Below, piece after piece: positions 1 to 5,983 of a DNA stretch of 8,960 nucleotides. How positions within the stretch are numbered: position 1 is the first letter of the stretch; the number at the start of each line of letters is the position of its first letter. Source of the stretch: Bacteroidota bacterium (GTDB taxonomy: Bacteria > Bacteroidota > Bacteroidia > Bacteroidales > JADFUO01). The notes beneath the pieces were generated by a model. It saw only the letters and a program-made list of their open reading frames with translations. It was not told the origin of the DNA and searched no databases. Both the position numbers and the translations under genes were made by a program. The stretch covers positions 1 through 8,960 of the forward strand of contig JAUWKH010000056.1 in assembly GCA_030614305.1 (NCBI GenBank). The letters run 5' to 3'.

Positions 1-1055
1 GCTGCTTTATCAGATGAATCAACATCCAAAACACCTGCTAAATATAATGGTTGGTTTGCCACAAATCCAACTGTTTCTCCACCCAAGCGTGCAAAACCTA
101 TAACAATATTAGGTGCAAATCTTTCCTGAATCTCCATAAATTCCGAATCATCACAAACTGCTTTAATAACATCTCTAACGTCATAAGGTTGTCTTGGATC
201 AGTCGGTATAACAGAATCAATCTTATATTTTTTGGATTTGGGAGATTTTTTCGGGAACGAATCAGCTTTTTTCTTATTATTCCATGGAATAAAACTAATA
301 AGTTGTTTTATCTGGTCAAAACATTCCTGTTCGCTTTCAGCATAAAAATGTGCATTACCTGTAATTTCCGAGTGAACAAGTGCACCACCGAGTTCTTCCA
401 TTGAGATTTCTTCGCCAAGAACTGTTTTTATAACTTCCGGTCCGGTGATAAACATTTTAGAAATCTTGTCAACAACAAACACAAAGTCAGTTAAAGCCGG
501 AGAATAAACAGCACCACCGGCGCAAGGACCTAAAATTACGGATATTTGCGGTATAACGCCTGATGCCTGTGTGTTTCTGTAAAATATCTCTCCGTAACCG
601 GCAAGTGAATTAACACCTTCCTGAATACGTGCACCACCTGAGTCATTTATCCCGATCAAAGGAACTTTCAATTTCATGGCATGGTCCATTATTTTGGTGA
701 TTTTTTTTGCATGCATATATCCTAAAGAACCTCCTGCAATGGTAAAATCCTGGGCATATATACAAACCGGATGCCCGCTCAATATCCCTGTACCTGTAAT
801 TACACCATCACCCGGAAGGTATTTTTTATCCATGTCAAAATCTTTAGCTGCATGCTCAACAAAAAGATCATATTCATAGAACGTCTTTGGATCAAGAATA
901 GCAATTATTCTTTCTCTCGCGGTAAGTTTTCCAATTGCTTTTTGTTTTTCAATGGCTTTTGAACCACCTCCTTTCAATGCATCGCGCATTCTTCTTTTTA
1001 GATCTGAGGATTTTCGTTTTACCGGCTTATCGGAAGATTTTTGTTTTTCTGACAT
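1..1055 (-). CDS. Acyl-CoA carboxylase carboxyltransferase (beta) subunit, C-terminus cut by window edge
   Basis: Carboxyltransferase subunit of the PccB/MmdA family. It moves CO2 between carboxybiotin and propionyl-CoA or methylmalonyl-CoA in the cytoplasm, or at the membrane when part of a Na+-pumping decarboxylase. The minus-strand frame is open from the ATG at 1055 to the left edge and gives 351 residues of a family usually about 515 long, so roughly a third is missing. A lysine-rich N-terminus leads into GKLTARERI, the usual family entry. DSGGARIQEG (from D138) and GPCAGGAV (G176-V183) are the first-domain signatures, the glycine-rich pair that forms the acyl-CoA/oxyanion site. The second domain begins near PYDVRDVI and runs through GFVANQPLYLAGVLDVDSSDKAA at the edge. 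Sequence alone does not separate propionyl-CoA carboxylase beta (pccB) from methylmalonyl-CoA decarboxylase alpha (mmdA); the genes beyond the left edge would decide. A Bacteroidetes-type promoter lies directly upstream. Confidence 0.95.
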   Translation of the reverse strand, partial: MSEKQKSSDKPVKRKSSDLKRRMRDALKGGGSKAIEKQKAIGKLTARERIIAILDPKTFYEYDLFVEHAAKDFDMDKKYLPGDGVITGTGILSGHPVCIYAQDFTIAGGSLGYMHAKKITKIMDHAMKLKVPLIGINDSGGARIQEGVNSLAGYGEIFYRNTQASGVIPQISVILGPCAGGAVYSPALTDFVFVVDKISKMFITGPEVIKTVLGEEISMEELGGALVHSEITGNAHFYAESEQECFDQIKQLISFIPWNNKKKADSFPKKSPKSKKYKIDSVIPTDPRQPYDVRDVIKAVCDDSEFMEIQERFAPNIVIGFARLGGETVGFVANQPLYLAGVLDVDSSDKA

Positions 1056-1078
1056 ATCTGAATATTTTATTATTATTA

Positions 1079-1108
1079 CAAAAATAATGTATTATCAGTA
1101 AAAAACAA
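1079..1108 (-). promoter_or_regulatory. Bacteroidetes-type promoter for the carboxyltransferase gene
   Basis: Read on the minus strand, a TTG (plus positions 1106-1108) is followed after 19 bases by TATTTTTG (1079-1086), which fits the Bacteroidetes -7 consensus TAnnTTTG. Spacing is within the known range for the phylum's primary sigma factor. Transcription would start near 1072, leaving a leader of about 17 bases before the ATG at 1055. This is motif matching only; a TAnnTTTG can arise by chance in AT-rich DNA. Confidence 0.6.
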
Positions 1109-1147
1109 TGATAAATTAAGTGCTATATTGCTAAAGTCCTGTAATTA

Positions 1148-1181
1148 TTGACATTATATTTAAATAAATTTATTAACTTTG
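1148..1181 (+). promoter_or_regulatory. Bacteroidetes-type promoter for the barrel protein–waaA–aminopeptidase operon
   Basis: TTG at 1148-1150 is followed after 23 bases by TAACTTTG at 1174-1181, a full match to TAnnTTTG. The spacer is at the long end of the usual range. The start of transcription would fall near 1188, about 30 bases before the GTG at 1219. Because the three downstream genes are closely packed with no terminator between them, this is the best candidate promoter for the whole run. Confidence 0.6.
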
Positions 1182-1218
1182 CGTTATATTTTTTAAACAT
1201 TTATAAAAGCATTATCAG

Positions 1219-1977
1219 GTGAAAAAATATTTATTGTCCACTCTCATTATTTTTTGTTTTGCATCACAAACACCGGCACAAGTAAGCATAAGTGATTCTT
1301 CAACCACTATTATGATGTTTAGCGCATTTTATGGTTATCAATTTCCGGGAGGTGATATGAAAAACCGTTTTGGCAGCAATTCGGATATCGGTGCGGGTTT
1401 TCAGATTAAAACCAAAAACAACTGGATTACAGGTGTGGATTTTAATTATCTTTTTGGAAACACTGTAAAAAACCAAAGTTCATTACTTGATATGTTAATA
1501 ACAAGTGATGGAGAAATTATTGACGCTAACGGAACATACGGAATTTATCAATTATTTGAAAGGGGAATATTCTTATCCGCCAAATTCGGAAGGCTTTTTC
1601 CATTGTTTGGGCCTAATCGCAATTCAGGAATTATAATTACAGCTAGTATCGGGTATCTGCAACATAAAATCAGAATTGATGTCGAAGATAATACTATTCC
1701 TCAATTAGATGGTGACTACAAAAGAGGATACGATAGATATACAAATGGTATTGCTTTTAGTGAATTTATCGGATATATGTATTTGGGTGATAACAGACTC
1801 ATCAGTTTTTTTGCCGGATTTGAATTCATACAGGGATTCACTAAAAACCGCAGGGATTTTAATTTTGATGAGAGAATAAAAGATGATTCAAAACATTTTG
1901 ATCTCCTGTCGGGTATTAAAGTAGGTTGGATAATTCCACTCTATGGTCGCACTTCCCAAAAATATTATTACCACTAA
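1219..1977 (+). CDS. Predicted outer-membrane beta-barrel protein of unknown function
   Basis: The 252-residue protein starts with a clear type I signal peptide: KK at residues 2-3, a hydrophobic core to about residue 15, and a TPAQ cleavage region around 18-21. The mature part alternates polar and hydrophobic/aromatic residues, with many Gly, Tyr and Phe, in probable strands (for example NNWITGVDFNYLFG, GIIITASIGYL, SFFAGFEFIQGF, and LLSGIKVGWIIPLYG near the end). That is the pattern of a small outer-membrane barrel with periplasmic turns and polar loops. The start codon is GTG at 1219; I see no better in-frame ATG upstream, and the predicted promoter sits just before it. There is no strong Shine-Dalgarno sequence. 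It ends 13 bp before waaA and is probably co-transcribed with it, suggesting but not proving an envelope-related role. I do not recognise a named family. The C-terminus (YYYH) lacks the usual final aromatic residue of BAM substrates. Confidence 0.85.
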   Translation: MKKYLLSTLIIFCFASQTPAQVSISDSSTTIMMFSAFYGYQFPGGDMKNRFGSNSDIGAGFQIKTKNNWITGVDFNYLFGNTVKNQSSLLDMLITSDGEIIDANGTYGIYQLFERGIFLSAKFGRLFPLFGPNRNSGIIITASIGYLQHKIRIDVEDNTIPQLDGDYKRGYDRYTNGIAFSEFIGYMYLGDNRLISFFAGFEFIQGFTKNRRDFNFDERIKDDSKHFDLLSGIKVGWIIPLYGRTSQKYYYH

Positions 1978-1990
1978 ATCAAATGATGTA

Positions 1991-3238
1991 ATGGCCTTTC
2001 TTTATAATCTTGCAATCTATGGATATTATTTACTTATTTTAATTGTTTTTTTATTTAATAAAAAAGCTAGGCAATGGATTGCCGGAAGAAAAAATTTATT
2101 AAGCCATATAAAAACGGCAATTGGAAAAGAGCAGAACATCGTATGGTTTCATAGCGCTTCACTTGGCGAATTTGAACAAGGCAGACCCGTAATTGAATCT
2201 TTTCGTGAAAAATTTCCAAAGCATAAAATTTTACTTACTTTTTTCTCGCCATCAGGATTTGAAATAAGAAAAAATTATACAGGTGCCGATTATATTTTTT
2301 ACCTGCCGATTGATACAAAAAAAAATGCTAAGAAATTCATAAAAATCATTAAGCCAAAACTTGCTTTTTTTATCAAATATGATTTTTGGTATAATTATAT
2401 TGAAGCTTTATCAAAAGCTGATATTCCAATCTTTTTTATTTCAGCAATTTTCAGGAAGGAACAACACTTCTTTAAATGGTATGGTGTTTGGTTCAGAAAA
2501 AATCTGAATAAAATTTCTTATTTTTTTGTTCAAAATAAAGAATCCGAAAATTTGCTTAATTCAATTGGAATAAAAAATGTTTTGCTTAGTGGTGATACGC
2601 GCTTTGACAGAGTATTTGCTCTTGCACAACAAAAAAAACTTTTCCCTTTAATTGAGCAATTCAAACAAAATTCCGAAATTTTCCTTGCCGGAAGCACATG
2701 GCCTACTGACGAGGAACTGATCCTTGATTTAATAAAAAACAATTTTTTTGATCTGAAGTTTATTATCGCCCCTCACGAAACTCATAAAGAGAGGGTTGAC
2801 TCTCTTATAAAAAATATAAATTCTAAAGTTTTAAGATATTCAGAAGCAACTGATAAGAATATTAATGAAGCTGATATTTTAATAATTGATTCTGTAGGGA
2901 TTCTTGCCCATCTTTACCAATATGCAACCATAGCATATATTGGCGGTGGCTTTGGAGTTGACATTCATAATATCCAGGAGCCTGTAACTTTTGGGAAGCC
3001 GGTAATTTTCGGACCAAAATATCAGAAGTTTCAGGAAGCAAGGGATTTGGTTAAACTCGGTGGGGCATTCAGTATTTCAAACAGTAATGATTTAATAAAG
3101 ATAACTAACAAATTGTTGAAAAACCGAAACTATTATTTAGGATGTTCGGAAATCTGTAAAAATTATATTCTTGAAAAAACCGGTGCCACAAAAAAAATTA
3201 TTAACGAATTTAATAAGTTTTATGAATACAAGAATTAA
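1991..3238 (+). CDS. waaA: 3-deoxy-D-manno-octulosonic acid (Kdo) transferase
   Basis: WaaA/KdtA (GT30) transfers Kdo from CMP-Kdo to lipid A precursor at the cytoplasmic face of the inner membrane, the first step of LPS inner-core synthesis. From the ATG at 1991 it has 415 residues, normal for the family. A hydrophobic N-terminal segment (about residues 3-22) acts as membrane anchor. It is followed by HSASLGEFEQGRP (54-66), the conserved N-terminal-domain motif, then SGDTRFDRV (from 200), GSTW (234-237), APHETH (from 260) and the C-terminal-domain motif GGGFGVDIHNIQEP (318-331), close to FGPKYQKF. A longer reading from an ATG at 1943 would overlap the preceding gene by 35 bp and add a polar leader before the membrane segment, so I prefer 1991. 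The stretch between the anchor and SLGE is shorter than in E. coli and lacks the usual catalytic Glu context. Whether the enzyme adds one Kdo or more cannot be read from the sequence. Confidence 0.93.
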   Translation: MAFLYNLAIYGYYLLILIVFLFNKKARQWIAGRKNLLSHIKTAIGKEQNIVWFHSASLGEFEQGRPVIESFREKFPKHKILLTFFSPSGFEIRKNYTGADYIFYLPIDTKKNAKKFIKIIKPKLAFFIKYDFWYNYIEALSKADIPIFFISAIFRKEQHFFKWYGVWFRKNLNKISYFFVQNKESENLLNSIGIKNVLLSGDTRFDRVFALAQQKKLFPLIEQFKQNSEIFLAGSTWPTDEELILDLIKNNFFDLKFIIAPHETHKERVDSLIKNINSKVLRYSEATDKNINEADILIIDSVGILAHLYQYATIAYIGGGFGVDIHNIQEPVTFGKPVIFGPKYQKFQEARDLVKLGGAFSISNSNDLIKITNKLLKNRNYYLGCSEICKNYILEKTGATKKIINEFNKFYEYKN

Positions 3239-4658
3239 TAAAGTTAACAAGATTGTTGATACTGAAAGTATTGTCTTTTTATTATCCGATTTAAAAAATC
3301 TGGATACAGATATTTTATCCGAAACTGAGATAAATTATGCAAGGCAACAACATGCTAAAAACAAAAAAGAGCTGATATCTTTTAATCACATCACAAATTG
3401 GATTTTTATCCGGTTTATAAAAAATGAAAAGATTAAATACAAAAAACTTGAATTGTGCAGAAAAGCCGGAGATAAAATATTAGCTGAAATAAATAGTAAT
3501 AAAATAAGTAAAATATTTATTAATGATGTTGAAGGAAAGGCAGATGAAACCTTAGCTTTCGCAGAAGGTATGGCTCTAAGTAATTACCAGTTTCTGAAAT
3601 ACAAAAAAGAAAAAAAAGAAAAAGCAAATTCGCTGAAATCAATTAATATTTTCTCAAAGGCTGTAAAAAAAGCTGAAATTGACGAATTGAACATAATAAT
3701 CAAGGCGACTAATATTTGTCGAAATATGGTTAACGAACCGGTTTCATTTTTAAATGCAGTAACCCTGTCAAAAGAAATTGAAAAAATGGGCAGGGAAACA
3801 GGTGCAAAAGTTGAGGTTTTAAACAAGAAAAAAATTGAAATTTTAAAAATGGGAGGTTTGCTTGCAGTTAACAAAGGCAGTATTGACCCGCCCACATTTA
3901 CAATTATTGAATGGAAGCCCGATTCGCCGGTAAATACAAAACCTTATGTTTTTGTTGGAAAAGGGATTGTTTTCGACACCGGCGGCTTAAATATCAAAAC
4001 AGGCAATTTTATGGAAAATATGAAAAGCGACATGGCAGGTGCTGCTGCTGTTGCTTCTGCGATTTATGCAATTTCAATGGCTAAACTTCCTGTTCATGTT
4101 ATAGGTTTGATACCTGCAACTGATAATCGTCTTGACGGAAATGCTTATGTTACCGGTGATATTATTACAATGTTTGACGGAACATCTGTAGAAGTCATAA
4201 ATACTGATGCCGAAGGCAGAATGATTTTGGCAGATGCACTTAGTTATGCTAAAAAATATAATCCTAAACTTGTTATTGATTTAGCCACTTTAACCGGGTC
4301 AGCTCAAAGAGCAATCGGGAAATACGGAATTGTAGGGATGGAAACAAAATCAGAAAAGGAATTTAAAGAATTGCAAAAAAGCGGAAAAAATGTTTATGAA
4401 CGTGTTGTTGAATTTCCTTTTTGGGATGAATATTCCGAAGAGCTAAAATCAGAAATTGCTGACATAAAAAATCTTGGCGGCACAACAGGCGGAGCAATTA
4501 CTGCAGGAAAATTTCTTGAGCACTTTACAAAATACCCATATATCCATCTCGATATTGCAGGATTGGCATTTTTAGAAAAAAAAGACAGTTACAGGGGTAT
4601 TGGTGGAAGCGGAACAGGTGTAAGATTATTATTTGATTTTATTAAAAGTAAGTGCTGA
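3222..4658 (+). CDS. pepA: Leucyl aminopeptidase (M17 family)
   Basis: Cytosolic two-metal aminopeptidase that removes N-terminal residues from peptides; the family works as a hexamer. From the ATG at 3222 it has 478 residues, close to the usual 480-500. The less conserved N-terminal domain covers about the first 150 residues, with a lysine-rich stretch before the catalytic domain. All active-site elements are present: VGKGIVFDTGG (K247, D252), NIK (K259), MKSDMAGAAA (D270) and NTDAEGR (D329, E331, R333). The spacings K247-D270 (23) and D270-D329 (59) match the E. coli PepA pattern. The C-terminal GGTTGGAITAGKFLEHF and HLDIAG motifs complete the domain. An upstream TTG start at 3171 would lengthen the overlap with waaA to 68 bp. 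The ATG at 3222 still overlaps the waaA stop by 17 bp, suggesting translational coupling. Substrate preference and the DNA-binding role known for E. coli PepA cannot be inferred. Confidence 0.94.
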   Translation: MNTRINKVNKIVDTESIVFLLSDLKNLDTDILSETEINYARQQHAKNKKELISFNHITNWIFIRFIKNEKIKYKKLELCRKAGDKILAEINSNKISKIFINDVEGKADETLAFAEGMALSNYQFLKYKKEKKEKANSLKSINIFSKAVKKAEIDELNIIIKATNICRNMVNEPVSFLNAVTLSKEIEKMGRETGAKVEVLNKKKIEILKMGGLLAVNKGSIDPPTFTIIEWKPDSPVNTKPYVFVGKGIVFDTGGLNIKTGNFMENMKSDMAGAAAVASAIYAISMAKLPVHVIGLIPATDNRLDGNAYVTGDIITMFDGTSVEVINTDAEGRMILADALSYAKKYNPKLVIDLATLTGSAQRAIGKYGIVGMETKSEKEFKELQKSGKNVYERVVEFPFWDEYSEELKSEIADIKNLGGTTGGAITAGKFLEHFTKYPYIHLDIAGLAFLEKKDSYRGIGGSGTGVRLLFDFIKSKC

Positions 4659-4660
4659 TA

Positions 4661-4696
4661 AGAAAGTTGGAAAAGAATTTTCCTCCTCAACTTTTT
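4661..4696 (+). terminator. Possible imperfect hairpin terminator after the aminopeptidase gene
   Basis: AAAGTTG (4663-4669) pairs with CAACTTT (4688-4694). Inside it GAAAA (4670-4674) pairs with TTTTC (4678-4682) around a GAA loop, leaving a five-base bulge on the 3' side. The structure lies 3 bp after the stop codon. T-rich sequence follows, but the nearest T run is part of the stem and the longer one (from about 4710) is some 15 bases away. It separates the waaA operon from pdxA, where a terminator would be expected, but the stem is AT-rich and weak. Confidence 0.35.
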
Positions 4697-4737
4697 AGAC
4701 TTTAGTCCGTTTTTATTTTTATTGTTGCTATAAATCT

Positions 4738-4745
4738 TATCTTTG
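4738..4745 (+). promoter_or_regulatory. Bacteroidetes -7 promoter element for pdxA
   Basis: TATCTTTG fits the TAnnTTTG consensus and lies 20 bases before the pdxA ATG at 4766, giving a short leader of about 13 bases, typical for the phylum. No TTG is found at the expected distance upstream; only T-rich sequence occurs around 4711-4720, so the -33 half is poor. Confidence 0.45.
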
Positions 4746-4765
4746 CAAAAAAAATATCAACTATA

Positions 4766-5839
4766 ATGAATAATACTCCTGAAAAAGAAAAGAAAATAAA
4801 AGTTGGAATTACTCACGGTGATATCAACGGGGTAGGTTATGAAATTATAATTAAATCATTTATTGATTCCCGTATCTTTGAAATTTTTACCCCTATTGTC
4901 TTTGGTGTTTCAAAAGTTGCATCTTATCATAGGAAGACTTTGAATATTAATGATTTTAGTTTTAATTTGATTAAAAAGCCTGAATATGCCAATCCTAAAA
5001 GACCTAACATAATAAATTGCTATGATAGTGAGGCAAAAATTGAACTTGGCAAATCTACCCAAACTGCAGGTGAATTATCATTACTTGCACTTGAATCTGC
5101 AACAAAAAGCCTAAAAAATAATGAAATAGATGTACTTGTTACGGCACCCATAAATAAGAAGAATATTCAGTCAAAGGATTTTAACTTTCACGGACATACC
5201 GAGTATCTTGCTCAAAAATTCGAATGTGATAAATTCCTGATGCTGATGATCAGTGAAAATTTCAAAATAGGTGTAGTTACCGGTCATATTCCATTGAAGG
5301 ACGTAGCCGGTAAATTATCTCAGGAAATTATTATTGACAAGCTCAGGATCATGAATGATTCTTTAATCAAAGATTTTAATAATAGAAAGCCCAAAATTGC
5401 TGTACTCGGACTGAATCCTCATGCAGGTGATAATGGTTTAATAGGAAAAGAAGAACAGGAAATTATTATTCCTGCAATAAAAAAAGCATTTGATGATAAT
5501 ATTTTGGTTTATGGACCTTATTCTGCCGATGGATTTTTCGGATCAAATACATATTCTAAATTTGACGGTATTTTAGCCATGTACCACGATCAGGCAATGA
5601 TTCCTTTTAAAGCCCTTTCGTTTGGAAGCGGTGTGAATTTCACAGCCGGCTTACCTTACGTCAGAACATCTCCTGCACACGGAACAGCTTATGAAATTGC
5701 AGGAAAAAATGAAGCATCACCCGAATCGTTCAGGCAGGCAATGTTTTTTGCAATTGATATATATAAAAACCGGCAAATTTATGAAGAATTAAACAAAAAT
5801 CCGCTTAAATTTAGCATACCCGACCAAAATAATTCATAA
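4766..5839 (+). CDS. pdxA: 4-hydroxythreonine-4-phosphate dehydrogenase
   Basis: PdxA oxidises 4-phosphooxy-L-threonine with NAD(P); the product condenses with deoxyxylulose 5-phosphate through PdxJ to form pyridoxine 5'-phosphate. This is the DXP-dependent vitamin B6 route, in the cytoplasm. The protein has 357 residues, slightly longer than E. coli PdxA (about 330). KVGITHGDINGVGYEI near the N-terminus is the family opening, and APINKKN plus HGHTEYLA (from H142) form the substrate region. The three metal-binding histidines are visible: H174 (in TGHIPLKDV), H219 (in NPHAGD) and H274 (in YHDQ). Their spacings of 45 and 55 equal those in E. coli PdxA. The GPYSADGFFG and GLPYVRTSPAHGTAYEIAG motifs are also intact. 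It appears to be a single-gene unit or the first gene before murF-alr, 144 bp downstream. The ATG at 4766 is the natural start, just after the predicted promoter. Confidence 0.96.
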   Translation: MNNTPEKEKKIKVGITHGDINGVGYEIIIKSFIDSRIFEIFTPIVFGVSKVASYHRKTLNINDFSFNLIKKPEYANPKRPNIINCYDSEAKIELGKSTQTAGELSLLALESATKSLKNNEIDVLVTAPINKKNIQSKDFNFHGHTEYLAQKFECDKFLMLMISENFKIGVVTGHIPLKDVAGKLSQEIIIDKLRIMNDSLIKDFNNRKPKIAVLGLNPHAGDNGLIGKEEQEIIIPAIKKAFDDNILVYGPYSADGFFGSNTYSKFDGILAMYHDQAMIPFKALSFGSGVNFTAGLPYVRTSPAHGTAYEIAGKNEASPESFRQAMFFAIDIYKNRQIYEELNKNPLKFSIPDQNNS

Positions 5840-5983
5840 ACATAATTACTGTGTTTTTTAACATGAAACTTGAAACATTTATTAACATAGCTAATCTGTA
5901 GTCCTTACCTGAATAATTCATCACGCAAAGACGCAGAGACTCAAAGATTTGAATTTTATATTAAACCCGAATTAACGTTTATT
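5840..5983. other. Intergenic spacer between pdxA and murF-alr
   Basis: This 144-bp gap holds no ORF of note. I see no convincing hairpin terminator after pdxA and no TAnnTTTG element at a sensible distance before the ATG at 5984. Whether murF-alr has its own promoter or is read through from pdxA is open. The only distinct structure is the octamer repeat at 5924-5947. Confidence 0.5.
5924..5947. repeat. Three degenerate 8-bp tandem units (CGCAAAGA type)
   Basis: CGCAAAGA (5924-5931), CGCAGAGA (5932-5939) and CTCAAAGA (5940-5947) stand head to tail with one mismatch each from the first unit. The GC content is higher than in the surrounding spacer. From memory, similar CGCAAAGA-type strings occur in intergenic DNA of many unrelated bacteria; the function is unknown. 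Confidence 0.6.

Noticed and set aside
51..404. Plus-strand ORF of 117 codons
   Set aside because: It lies antisense to the conserved carboxyltransferase gene, has no recognisable motifs, and its composition looks like reverse-strand translation.
676..962. Two overlapping small plus-strand ORFs
   Set aside because: Both are antisense shadows of the conserved carboxyltransferase domain on the minus strand.
1943..1990. N-terminal extension of WaaA from an upstream ATG
   Set aside because: It would overlap the preceding gene by 35 bp and put a polar leader before the membrane anchor; the ATG at 1991 fits the family start better.
3584..3895. Minus-strand ORF of 103 codons
   Set aside because: It is antisense to the aminopeptidase gene. 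Its Phe/Ser-rich sequence is what lysine- and glutamate-rich coding DNA gives on the other strand.
4698..4707. Small palindrome GACTTTAGTC as a terminator
   Set aside because: Only four base pairs with a two-base loop could form, which is not a stable hairpin.
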